Source: Bog-473 sp963787485
Lineage (GTDB): Bacteria > Actinomycetota > Acidimicrobiia > Acidimicrobiales > RAAP-2
Assembly (NCBI GenBank): GCA_963787485.1
Contig: CAWBDF010000006.1
Coordinates: 372,001-436,000 of the forward strand
Direction of reading: 5' to 3'
DNA: 64,000 nt
Shown here one piece after another: positions 37,802 to 45,802 of the stretch. A model generated the notes under the pieces. It saw only the letters and a list, made by a program, of their open reading frames with translations. It made no database searches and was not told where the DNA came from. Both the position numbers and the translations under genes were made by a program. Every line of letters starts with the position of its first letter. The stretch's first letter is position 1.

Positions 37802-38023
37802 TCTCGTCGAGTGTCACCGGTGCCTGGGGGGCCGGAGATCCTTGACGTCGCCGGAAAGCTGACCGGTGCGTATCGGCGGTCAGTCAGAGCTGGTACGATG
37901 GCGTGTCGCCGGCGTTCGGCCGGCGTGGCCCGTTCGAGATATCCCGAGTTGGCCCAATTCGAACGGAGCTCGACATTTTCCAGCCCATGAGCGCCCGCTG
38001 GGGGGCGCGTTGGCGGCTGTCTC

Positions 38024-38398
38024 GTGCCTAGGCACACCCATAGCCCACGATCCAAGAAGCGATCGACGTCCAAACCAGAGCGCGGAGGGTCGTCGCGACG
38101 ACAACGAGTCACCGCTCCCGAGCTCGACGCGCGAGTACTGGCGCTTCGCGAGGCCGGGACATCCTTCTCAATGATCGCTCGTCTGTTGGAACTCGAGCGA
38201 GCGGTGGACGCGCACCGTTGCTTCGTCCGTGCCCTCAATGCCCATCAGGGCGAGGATCGTCGCCGACTGGTCGGCAACGAGGAAGCTCGTCTCGACCGCC
38301 TCGAGGAGCGGATTCGGGACAGAGACCGCGCTGACGCCACAAAGGTCGCGCACCGTCTACGGGGCGTGACCAATCTCCGGGAAGCCATCGCGCTGTGA
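38024..38398 (+). CDS. Small basic protein of unknown function with possible helix-turn-helix
   Basis: GTG 38024 opens a 124-residue basic protein with an Arg/Lys/Ser-rich tail at its start. It then has DARVLALREAGTSFSMIARL, whose spacing (LREAG-SFSMIARLLEL) resembles a resolvase/terminase-type helix-turn-helix, followed by charged helices (RRLVGNEEARLDRLEERIRD). Its stop overlaps the next gene's GTG (GTGA), so the pair is coupled. No family named. It may bind DNA or RNA; this rests only on charge and the helix pattern. Confidence 0.5.
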   Translation: MPRHTHSPRSKKRSTSKPERGGSSRRQRVTAPELDARVLALREAGTSFSMIARLLELERAVDAHRCFVRALNAHQGEDRRRLVGNEEARLDRLEERIRDRDRADATKVAHRLRGVTNLREAIAL

Positions 38399-38688
38399 CG
38401 TCTCTTGCATCGGGGTCGCCCTGTGCACTCTGCAGTAAGCCGGCGAGGGTCGCGATTGAACCGCCCCGTCGGACGCTCGCTCGCGGCCCGGACCCGAGCG
38501 ATCCGTCGTTCTCGATCACGGTCGTCCTGCCGGACGTCATGCTCTGCAGCGAGCACGCTCTCGACGTTCGCGAGCGCACCACGCTCATCGGTTGGTGCGA
38601 CGACGAGCATTGCCGTATGTACGGAGAAGTGGGTGAGACCTCTCCTTGCGGTGCGTGCTACGGAAAGCTCGTCGCACGCAAGTCCTGA
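38395..38688 (+). CDS. Small cysteine-rich, probable zinc-binding protein of unknown function
   Basis: 97 residues from GTG 38395, overlapping the upstream stop. Cysteines come in spaced pairs: CALCSKPA, MLCSEHALD, GWCDDEHCRMYG and SPCGACYGKL. The CxxC...CxxH...CxxC arrangement suggests one or two structural zinc sites. It is 55 bases upstream of the cold-shock gene and on the same strand. I do not recognise the family. Both this gene and its partner look like genuine coding sequence because of the coupling and strand agreement. Confidence 0.5.
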   Translation: MTSLASGSPCALCSKPARVAIEPPRRTLARGPDPSDPSFSITVVLPDVMLCSEHALDVRERTTLIGWCDDEHCRMYGEVGETSPCGACYGKLVARKS

Positions 38689-38743
38689 TCCCCCTCTCCA
38701 CGCCGAAAAATCTAACGCAACACGAAGAGAAAGTGAATTGAAC

Positions 38744-38947
38744 ATGGCAACTGGAACAGTGAAGTTCTTCAATAGTGAGAAAGGCTTCGGGTTCATCACC
38801 CCGTCGACGGGGGAGAAGGACGTGTTCGTCCACTTCTCCAACGTGGTGGGCGATGGATTCAAGAGCCTCGAAGATGGTCAGCAGGTCGAGTTCGACGTGG
38901 GCCAAGGCCAGAAGGGGCCCGAAGCACAGAACGTTCGAGTGCTCTAG
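38744..38947 (+). CDS. cspA: Cold-shock protein (CspA family)
   Basis: 67 residues, full length. The RNA-binding RNP1 and RNP2 motifs read KGFGFITP and DVFVHFSN, with the classic opening GTVKFFNSEKGFGF. It binds single-stranded nucleic acid and melts mRNA structure. ATG 38744 has a GAGAAAG site upstream, and the preceding bases (38700-38740) are A-rich for this genome, as is usual in csp leaders. No cold-box could be confirmed. Confidence 0.95.
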   Translation: MATGTVKFFNSEKGFGFITPSTGEKDVFVHFSNVVGDGFKSLEDGQQVEFDVGQGQKGPEAQNVRVL

Positions 38948-39006
38948 GACGCTGCATCCATGACGAGGTCGCGCTCTCGGAGCCGGCCAATGGTTGGACA
39001 GATTGA

Positions 39007-40155
39007 GTGCGTTCTGGCTTTGCCGCCGACGCCGACCTCGAGGAAGCGCCACGTTGGCACTGTGACCTCCCGGCGCGAGATGTGTCGTTGAGCCAACAGG
39101 TTTGCGTCGCGCCGCAGGCGAACCTCGAGGCCGACGCGGCCGGTCAGTTCCGTGCGCTCACGGCGCAGGTCCGGGCGGCGGGTCTCCTCGACCGCCGGCT
39201 TCCGTACTACTCGGCCAAGCTCGTCGTGACGGGCACGGCATTCGTCCTGGGTTGGTTGGGCTTCTTCGTCCTGGGCGCCTCCTGGGCCAATCTCGGTGTC
39301 GCCGTCTTCCTCGGAGTGGTGTTCACCCAGCTCGGGTTCCTCGGTCACGATGCGGGTCACGGGCAGATCTTCGAGTCCAAACGAGCCAATCGCCGGCTCG
39401 GTCTCGGCATCGGGAACGGCTTGATCGGTTTGAGCTTCGGCTGGTGGGTTCCAAAGCACAATGCCCACCACGCCCACCCCAACCAGGTCAACAGGGATCC
39501 GGACATGGGCGACTCGGTGGGCGCCCCGGCTGCCGGAGACGGCGAACCGGTCCCGCGGCTCGCGGGTTTTCTGACACGGCACCGAGCCGAGCTCTTCGTG
39601 CCGTTGATGCTCCTCCGCAGCACGGGGATGTACGTGTCGGGCGTACAGGACCTGTTCCGTCGGCGTGATCGTGCCGGCCTCAGCGAGTACCTCTTGCTCG
39701 CGGGGCACGTCGCGCTCTACCTGACGGTGGTGTTCTGGGTGCTTCCGCTGCCCGAGGCGGCCGCGTTCATCGCGGTGCACCAGGCGGTGTTCTCCCTCTA
39801 TCTCGGGTGCAGTTTCGCCCCCAACCACAAGGGCATGCCGATCGTGGACGAGGGCTCCCACCTCAGCTTCGTCCGACGACAGATCATCACGGCCCGCAAC
39901 ATCACCGGCGGCTGGGGCACAGGCTTCGTTCTCGGTGGGCTCAACTACCAGATAGAGCATCACCTCTTCCCCACGATGCCCCGACCGAACCTGGCCCGTG
40001 CGCAGTCCCTCGTCCGATCGTTCTGTCTCGAGAGCGACCTCGGGTACTGCGAGGTCACCCCGTGGCGTTCGTTCCGCCAGATCATGGCTGGACTCCGGGC
40101 AGCAGGATCGGGCCTTCCTCCTCCTCCTCCAGGCGACGTCCTGTCGATGACCTGA
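39007..40155 (+). CDS. Membrane fatty-acid desaturase (front-end/acyl-CoA type)
   Basis: 382 residues with the three histidine boxes of di-iron desaturases: GHDAGHGQ, KHNAHHAHPN and QIEHHLFPTM (QxxHH). Helices include YYSAKLVVTGTAFVLGWLGF, LGVVFTQLGFLGHDAGHGQI and AFIAVHQAVFSLYLGCSFAP. The QIEHH third box is typical of Delta-5/Delta-6-like front-end or linoleoyl-CoA desaturases. GTG 39007 is the upstream start; GTG near 39079 is an alternative because no clear ribosome site is seen. The C-terminus ends in a Pro-rich tail. Electron donor genes are not adjacent. Confidence 0.9.
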   Translation: MRSGFAADADLEEAPRWHCDLPARDVSLSQQVCVAPQANLEADAAGQFRALTAQVRAAGLLDRRLPYYSAKLVVTGTAFVLGWLGFFVLGASWANLGVAVFLGVVFTQLGFLGHDAGHGQIFESKRANRRLGLGIGNGLIGLSFGWWVPKHNAHHAHPNQVNRDPDMGDSVGAPAAGDGEPVPRLAGFLTRHRAELFVPLMLLRSTGMYVSGVQDLFRRRDRAGLSEYLLLAGHVALYLTVVFWVLPLPEAAAFIAVHQAVFSLYLGCSFAPNHKGMPIVDEGSHLSFVRRQIITARNITGGWGTGFVLGGLNYQIEHHLFPTMPRPNLARAQSLVRSFCLESDLGYCEVTPWRSFRQIMAGLRAAGSGLPPPPPGDVLSMT

Positions 40156-40179
40156 TCGACCAGAACGGGGTGCCACGAG

Positions 40180-40400
40180 GCCGGACGGGTCTCGGGCAGG
40201 CGCACGAGCGGGATCGTACGCTCGATCTTGTCCTGGTAGTCCTTGAAGAACGGGCGGTCGGCGACGAGCATTTCCCACAGACGATCGCGCTCTGCGCCCT
40301 CGACGATCTCAGGCACCGACCAGAACGACTGGCCTTGGACGCGGCAGTGGACCTCGGGATCGGTACGATCGCGGAGATTGAGGAACCATGCGATGGCCGC
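40180..40400 (-). pseudogene. Fragment of a deazaflavin (F420)-dependent nitroreductase-family gene
   Basis: The minus strand reads AIAWFLNLRDRTDPEVHCRV, FWSVPEIVEGAERDRLWEML and DYQDKIERTIPLVRLPETRP. This matches the C-terminal half of Ddn-family proteins, where WxxNL, EGAERDRLW and YQxKxxRxIPxVxL are conserved. The N-terminal half and any start are missing; the frame upstream becomes the antisense of the P450 gene. It is therefore a remnant, squeezed between the desaturase and P450 genes on the opposite strand. Confidence 0.55.
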
Positions 40401-40421
40401 AGTCCGAGAAGGGAGTGAGTG

Positions 40422-41657
40422 ATGGCGAGCAGCAACGTCGTCGTGGAGGTGGACGAACAGGCCCTCGCCCCGCTCGATGTGCGCTCCGCCGAGTTCGGGC
40501 GCGACCCGCACGCCGTGCTGCGGCGGGTTCGTGAGCAGGGACCCATCGCCCGCAGCCACCGCGGCATGGAAGTGATGTCCCATGACCTTTGCGTCGAGAT
40601 CGTCTCGAACACCGAATTCGAGACTCTGGGGATCGACCACTTCCGAGCCATGGGGGCCCCTCAGTCGTTGGTCAGCTTCGTTGAGCACGGTTTGCTGCTG
40701 AACGTGACCCGTGAGCGTCACGACCGGGTGCGGCGCGTCATGTCGAGGGCGTTTTCCATCCGTCAGGTCGCTGAACAGCACGATGTGATGCGCGAGGTCG
40801 CGACCCGGCTCCTCGGGCGTGTACTCCCCGCGGGTTCGTGCGACCTCGTCGGCGAATTCACCGAGCGGTTCCCGATGGAGGTCCTCTGTCGCTTCCTCGG
40901 CGTCGGCGTCGGCGACATCGCGACGTTCCACCGGGCCGCAATCGATCTCCACCTCATGGGTGCGGTCCCTTTGAGGCCTGGCTTCCCTCGCCTCGACCAG
41001 GCGCTGCGCCTCCTTTGGAACTTCGTCCATGACCTTGTCGAGCAGCGCGAGGTCGAGCCGCGCGCCGACTTCGTCTCGGCCCTGATCACCGCCCAGGCCC
41101 AAGAGGCCCAGCTCACCCACGAGGAGGTGGTCTGGAACCTGGTCAACCTGCTGTTCGCCGGCCAGGACACGACCCGCTATCAGCTCGCGTCGGCGGTGGC
41201 GGTGCTCGCCGACGTTCCGGGACTCTGGGACCAGCTCGCGGCGGAGCCGGACGCCATCCCGGGCGCGCTCGAGGAAGCCATGAGATTGCGGCCGGTCTCG
41301 CAGTTCGTCGTGCGTGTCGCGCGCCAGCCGACCGAGGCCGGTGGATTCCGCTTTCCTGCGGGCCGACGCATCATTGTGAACCAGCTCGCCGCCTCGCGTG
41401 ACCCGATCGCCTTCCCCGAGCCCGACAGCTTCGATCTCGGAAGGCCCACGGGGTACCGTCTTCCGTTCGGCTGGGGCTCGCACTTCTGCTTGGGCCATGC
41501 TCTGGCTCGAGCGGAGATGCGCGAGGCGCTCGCCGTGATGACGGCGGAGATGACCAATGTCCGTGTCGACCAGGCGACCAATGCTTCGGCCGCGGCGATG
41601 TTGGGGGGACCGGAGGCGCTCACGATCTCCTTCAGTCGGCGTCCGTCGTCACTCTGA
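40422..41657 (+). CDS. Cytochrome P450
   Basis: 411 residues, soluble bacterial type. The I-helix oxygen motif is LLFAGQDTTRYQLASAVAVL, the K-helix ExxR is ALEEAMRLRP, and the heme loop is PFGWGSHFCLGHALARAEMR with the Cys ligand. ATG 40422 follows GGGAG; a GTG at 40419 is possible. N-terminal part (SAEFGRDPHAVLRRVREQGP) fits CYP125/142-like steroid or fatty-acid families only loosely, so no subfamily is claimed. Redox partners are not adjacent. It is 28 bases before the glycosyltransferase gene and probably co-transcribed. Confidence 0.93.
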   Translation: MASSNVVVEVDEQALAPLDVRSAEFGRDPHAVLRRVREQGPIARSHRGMEVMSHDLCVEIVSNTEFETLGIDHFRAMGAPQSLVSFVEHGLLLNVTRERHDRVRRVMSRAFSIRQVAEQHDVMREVATRLLGRVLPAGSCDLVGEFTERFPMEVLCRFLGVGVGDIATFHRAAIDLHLMGAVPLRPGFPRLDQALRLLWNFVHDLVEQREVEPRADFVSALITAQAQEAQLTHEEVVWNLVNLLFAGQDTTRYQLASAVAVLADVPGLWDQLAAEPDAIPGALEEAMRLRPVSQFVVRVARQPTEAGGFRFPAGRRIIVNQLAASRDPIAFPEPDSFDLGRPTGYRLPFGWGSHFCLGHALARAEMREALAVMTAEMTNVRVDQATNASAAAMLGGPEALTISFSRRPSSL

Positions 41658-41685
41658 GCCGATAGGGCCGGAAAGGAAGTGTGTC

Positions 41686-43161
41686 ATGGAGCGGAACGAC
41701 GAACGCGCGACCGATGGTGGAGAAGGTCCGAGCAGGACGCTCGAGGTCCACTTCAAGTTGTTTGGCACCGATGGTGTGTCGCTTCAGTCCCAAGAGCTTT
41801 CGAAGGCGCTTGGCGCGAGGGGCTGGCGGGCCTTCTCCTGTGCATCTGACGTGCCACCGCAAGCTGAAGGCTTGCGGTTGCCGGAACTCTCCTACCAGTC
41901 GCCCGAAGCGGTCGCGCTGCGAAAGAGGGTCTTCTCGGCCTCCGAGAGTCATCCGCCGGCGTCGGATGGGGACAGCCTCGTCGAGGAGATCAGCGAGCGT
42001 GCGGAGCGTATTCGGCGACAAGTCGAGGACTACGTGGATGCCCGGGAGATCCCGTTGCTCCACATTCGCAACATCATGTCTCTGCCGTACAACCTTCCGG
42101 CCACTCTTGCCTTGTACAACCTCGCGACTGAACGGCCTGACATCGGCTTTCTCATGCAGCACCACGACATCTACTGGGAAGGCCCGAATGCCAAGAATTT
42201 CCTGACGCCGTACCCACAAGTCAACGACATGATGGATCGCATCATGTGTCCATCGTTGCCCAATGCGCGCCACGTGCTCATCAACCCTCTCGCTGCTGAG
42301 GCGTTGCGTGCCAAGAAGGGTCTCGTTGGCACCATCGTTCCCGATGGCTTCGACTTCGATCGGGAAATACCGGTCATCGACGAGCCCGTCTTCCGCAGCC
42401 AACTCCAGGTGCTGGTCGGTGACCCGAGACCCGTGGGCGCTGACGACCTGGTGGTGGCCATGCCGGCCAGAATCGCCATCAACAAGGCGATCGAATTGGC
42501 TATTCAGTTCGTGGCAGCACTGAATCTCGAGCGCGCGGCTCTCGAGAACGCGCCAGAGGGCTTAGGTCTGAATGAACGGAGGTTCAGCACCACCAGCAGC
42601 ATCGTGCTGTTACTGCCGCAGGGCGAGGATCTCGACGACAACCGGCCCTACTTCGAAAGACTGCTGTCGTACGCTGAGGAACTCAGGATCAAGCTCGCCT
42701 ACGGGGGCAATCTCGTCGTCCCTGACCGACGGTTCCAGCGCGACGACCCCGACCACTATCCCTTCTATGGCACCTATCGCGCCGTTGACCTTGTCTGCTA
42801 TCCCCCTGAGCACGAAGGATTCGGCAACCAGGCGATCGAGACGGTCTGGGCGAAACGGCCCTTGGCCGTTCTTGAATACCCGGTGTTCAAACGATACGTC
42901 CGTGACCATATTCCGCACTACATCTCGCTGGGGGACACGGAACAGCTTGAACGCCTGAAGGAGTTTGGAGGCCTGTATCAACTGCGCCATGAGATTCTCG
43001 AGGGAGCTGTCAGGCGAGCCATCACGGTGCTCACGGATCATGAGCTCGAGAGACGGTGGACAGACGAGGATTTCACCGCGCTGCGCGCGTTCTGTGGGAT
43101 GGACACGGTTGTCGCCGAGTACATCCGGCTGTATACGGAGCTACGGGCGGATCTCCACTGA
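41686..43161 (+). CDS. GT-B (GT4-like) glycosyltransferase
   Basis: 491 residues; ATG 41686 has GGAAAGGAAG upstream. The start VHFKLFGTDGVSLQSQELSK matches the donor-side loop of a group of GT4-like enzymes (GTDGVSL motif). Middle motifs are MQHHDIYWEGPNAKN and IVPDGFDFDREIPV, where the linker to the second Rossmann domain normally lies. The C-terminal site has DLVCYPPEHEGFGNQAIETV, the E-x7-E retaining-GT motif, and PLAVLEYPVFKRYV. Likely transfers a sugar to a small molecule or lipid made by the desaturase/P450 neighbours, or makes a compatible solute; acceptor unknown. Confidence 0.75.
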   Translation: MERNDERATDGGEGPSRTLEVHFKLFGTDGVSLQSQELSKALGARGWRAFSCASDVPPQAEGLRLPELSYQSPEAVALRKRVFSASESHPPASDGDSLVEEISERAERIRRQVEDYVDAREIPLLHIRNIMSLPYNLPATLALYNLATERPDIGFLMQHHDIYWEGPNAKNFLTPYPQVNDMMDRIMCPSLPNARHVLINPLAAEALRAKKGLVGTIVPDGFDFDREIPVIDEPVFRSQLQVLVGDPRPVGADDLVVAMPARIAINKAIELAIQFVAALNLERAALENAPEGLGLNERRFSTTSSIVLLLPQGEDLDDNRPYFERLLSYAEELRIKLAYGGNLVVPDRRFQRDDPDHYPFYGTYRAVDLVCYPPEHEGFGNQAIETVWAKRPLAVLEYPVFKRYVRDHIPHYISLGDTEQLERLKEFGGLYQLRHEILEGAVRRAITVLTDHELERRWTDEDFTALRAFCGMDTVVAEYIRLYTELRADLH

Positions 43162-43205
43162 CCGTCGCTGGGCTGGACACTTCTTCGCGGACGGACTCAC
43201 CAAGG

Positions 43206-44453
43206 TCATCCGCTCTCGGCCGCGTCGCCTGTCGCGATCTCGTTCACTTCTCGGGGGACCTCGCGCCTCACGATGATGTGCACGTCGATCCCGGCGGCGA
43301 CGGCCCTTCGCTGGACTCTCTGGGCGGTCGATCCACCGCGTCGCATCTTCCACCATCGGCTGCGCGGGCGGGAACCGAGCACCACCTGGGTAATGCGCGT
43401 CTCGCACGCGTAATCTGTGATCGTCTGCGCAACGTCGTCGCCTTCTAACTCGACCCAGCGCGCCCCGACCTCAGTGGCCACACGACGCAAGGCCTCGAGG
43501 GAGTCATCGTCGGAGCGGGCCGCACCATTGCCGCTGTCGACATGGACGACATGGAGCTCGCCCTGGAGTCTGCCGGCGATGCGCGCGGCACGGCGCAACA
43601 CTGCTTCATTACCAGGCCCGCCCTTCACCGCCACCATGATGCGCTCGCTTGGCTCCCACACTGCTCCGCGCTGCTGACGGCTCACGAACTCGAGCAGCTC
43701 CGCTTCCGGCTCGTCGGCGAGGAACCGGAAAGCGAGCTCACGAAGCGTGATGAGGTTCTCAGAGCGGAAGAAGTGATTGAGAGCCCGAGGAACCATCTCA
43801 GGGGAGTAGATTTTCCCGTCGAGCATTCGTCGGCGGAGCTCCTCAGGAGAGGAGTCGACCAGCTCTATCTGGTCGGCTCTGCGTACCACCGAATCCGGCA
43901 CACGTTCGTGCACCGACGTTCCTGTCAACCGTTCAACTGCGTCCGAAACGCTCTCGAGGTGCTGGATGTTGACTGTCGTGATGACGTTGATCCCCGCCTC
44001 AAGAAGCTTAAGGACCTCCTGCCAGCGCTTCTTGTATTTCCCCGTGTCGGGCACGATCGTGTGTGCGAGCTCATCGACAAGGGCGAGCCTTGGCTTTCGC
44101 ACGAGGACTGCGTCGACGTCCATCTCCTGAAAACGCATGCCTCGATAGGCAACCTCGCGGTACGGGACGATCTCAAGTCCATTGAGCAGCGTTTCAGTGC
44201 CTGGACGGCCGTGACACTCGGCGTAGCCGACCACGACATCGATTCCGTCCTCACGCCGCCGCTGGCCCTCGCTCAACATCGCGAAGCTCTTCCCGACCCC
44301 GGGCGCAGCGCCAAGGTAGATGCGGAAGCGACCTGCGGTCTCCATCACCTCGGTGACGTTCGATTCCGCCGCAGCGGCCTCGCTCACCCCTTCGTCGATT
44401 CCGAGTGATGTCGGCGCGGGCGCCGGTTCGTGCGTGGTGGATTCCTCGTTCAC
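43206..44453 (-). CDS. Stand-alone KdpD N-terminal (sensor ATPase + Usp) protein without kinase
   Basis: 415 residues. After a short tail it starts GRFRIYLGAAPGVGKSFAML (Walker A), VDAVLVRKPRLALVDELAHT (Walker B) and ITTVNIQHLESVSDAVERLT, the complete KdpD N-terminal domain, then a universal-stress-protein domain (ERIMVAVKGGPGNEAVLRRA ... TQVVLGSRPRSRWW). It ends there: no four-helix membrane part, GAF or histidine kinase. In full KdpD this part senses K+ or c-di-AMP. Here it may act as a free regulator, since it adjoins acetate-kinase and phosphoketolase genes rather than kdpABC. Confidence 0.85.
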   Translation of the reverse strand: MNEESTTHEPAPAPTSLGIDEGVSEAAAAESNVTEVMETAGRFRIYLGAAPGVGKSFAMLSEGQRRREDGIDVVVGYAECHGRPGTETLLNGLEIVPYREVAYRGMRFQEMDVDAVLVRKPRLALVDELAHTIVPDTGKYKKRWQEVLKLLEAGINVITTVNIQHLESVSDAVERLTGTSVHERVPDSVVRRADQIELVDSSPEELRRRMLDGKIYSPEMVPRALNHFFRSENLITLRELAFRFLADEPEAELLEFVSRQQRGAVWEPSERIMVAVKGGPGNEAVLRRAARIAGRLQGELHVVHVDSGNGAARSDDDSLEALRRVATEVGARWVELEGDDVAQTITDYACETRITQVVLGSRPRSRWWKMRRGGSTAQRVQRRAVAAGIDVHIIVRREVPREVNEIATGDAAESG

Positions 44454-44631
44454 ACGAGCGCGTTTCGATCCCCGACGATGGAACCCGGTGCAACTTCACG
44501 CCCGGACATTGGCACCTCCAGTCACCGGTCCGTCTGATCGAGGACGATACCCCGAGGTACTGACCGGCGACTGTTCGGGGGGGATCGCATGGGGATGATC
44601 GAGGGTCAGCCGACGCGATGACCGGTGCCTC

Positions 44632-45723
44632 CTAGTCGACCAAGAGCTGTCGAACATGGCGGGCGATCTCGATGTCCTCTCGTGCCGCAACCACCAACAC
44701 GGCGGTCGCTGGCCCCGAGATGAGCCTGTCTCCGCCCAGTTGCTCGTTGCGGTGCGTCAACGCCCTCACGCCAAGAAAGCCAAGCCCTGCGCATGTGTCA
44801 GCCCGTAGGCGGGGCTCCCCCTCGCCCACCCCGCCCGTGAAGACCAGCGCATCGAACCCACCCATGGCGACCGTCATGGCGGCGATACCACCCTGGAGCC
44901 GGTACACGTACACCTCGTAGGCCAGCCGAGCGTCTTGATCTCCCGCGTCCATCGCCGCGAGAACGTCGTGCAGGCTGCCCGACCCGACCGCGAGCCCCCG
45001 CAGTCCCGACTCGTGTTCGAGCGCGCGCTGAACCTCTTCGGCGGACAAGCCACCGTGGGATTGCAGCCAGAGAACCAGCCCCGGATCGATGCTGCCGGAA
45101 CGAGTGGCCATCACCAGGCCTTCCATGGGCGTGAACCCCATGGTGGTGTCGACCGAGCGCCCAGCGGCCACTGCCGCCAGCGAAGCGCCGGCGCCGATGT
45201 GGGCAGTCACCAGCCGGAGCCGCTCGCGTGGGGTTGCAAGCAGTTCTGCCGCGCGTTGGCTCGCCCAAGAATGACTGAGGCCGTGAAAGCCAAAACGTCG
45301 GATGCCCCAGCGGTCCCGCCATTCCCGTGGCACGGCATAGGTCGAGGCGCGGGCGGGCATGTCCGCATGGAAAGCAGTATCGAAACAGGCAACCTGACGT
45401 AGCCCTGGGCGCAGCTCGGCCAATGCTTCGATGGCGGCTAAGGCGGGCGGATTGTGGAGCGGCGCCAGGTCCGCCAATTCTCCAAGTGCCCCCTCGGCGG
45501 ATTCGTCGAGGAGAAGAGGGCGGGTGAAGCGCGCACCACCATGGACGACACGATGGCCGGCGGCGTCAATCTCGTGGTGCCCGTCGAGAAAGGCTCCCAG
45601 CGCATCGCTGAGGGCGGCAGGTTCGGGCCGGGCCAGATCTGCCGAGGCCACGACGTCGTCGTCCCGATTGAGCACTCTGAGTTTGAGCGAGCTCGAGCCG
45701 GCATTGACGACGAAGACGTTCAC
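44632..45723 (-). CDS. ackA: Acetate kinase
   Basis: 363 residues, somewhat short for the family (about 400) but with all key sequences: VFVVNAGSSSLKLRVL at the start, HRVVHGGARF, VACFDTAFHADMP with the catalytic Asp, RFGFHGLSHSWAS, LVTAHIGAGASLAAVAAGRS, MGFTPMEGLVMATRSGSIDP and LVFTGGVGEGEPRLR. It converts acetyl-phosphate and ADP to acetate and ATP. It is divergent from phosphoketolase with 79 bases between, so the two enzymes form a substrate-level phosphorylation shunt. Confidence 0.95.
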   Translation of the reverse strand: MNVFVVNAGSSSLKLRVLNRDDDVVASADLARPEPAALSDALGAFLDGHHEIDAAGHRVVHGGARFTRPLLLDESAEGALGELADLAPLHNPPALAAIEALAELRPGLRQVACFDTAFHADMPARASTYAVPREWRDRWGIRRFGFHGLSHSWASQRAAELLATPRERLRLVTAHIGAGASLAAVAAGRSVDTTMGFTPMEGLVMATRSGSIDPGLVLWLQSHGGLSAEEVQRALEHESGLRGLAVGSGSLHDVLAAMDAGDQDARLAYEVYVYRLQGGIAAMTVAMGGFDALVFTGGVGEGEPRLRADTCAGLGFLGVRALTHRNEQLGGDRLISGPATAVLVVAAREDIEIARHVRQLLVD

Positions 45724-45802
45724 ACGCCCACCTTGCCAGAGTGCGCCCCGATACCTGGCAGACTCGAAAGGCGGATGGTGCCAATTCGCCGAGGAGAGTC
45801 AG
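45724..45802. promoter_or_regulatory. Divergent control region of ackA and phosphoketolase
   Basis: This 79-base gap must carry promoters and ribosome sites for both genes. GAGGAGAG at 45791-45798 serves phosphoketolase. I could not place -10/-35 boxes with confidence. Shared location suggests joint control. Confidence 0.45.

Noticed and set aside
38024..38688. Toxin-antitoxin pair
   Set aside because: Size and overlap fit, but neither protein resembles a toxin or antitoxin family and the second is a Cys-rich probable zinc protein.
39960..41498. A 512-codon open frame on the minus strand
   Set aside because: Mostly the antisense of the P450 gene in GC-rich sequence; only the Ddn-like stretch at 40180-40400 resembles protein.
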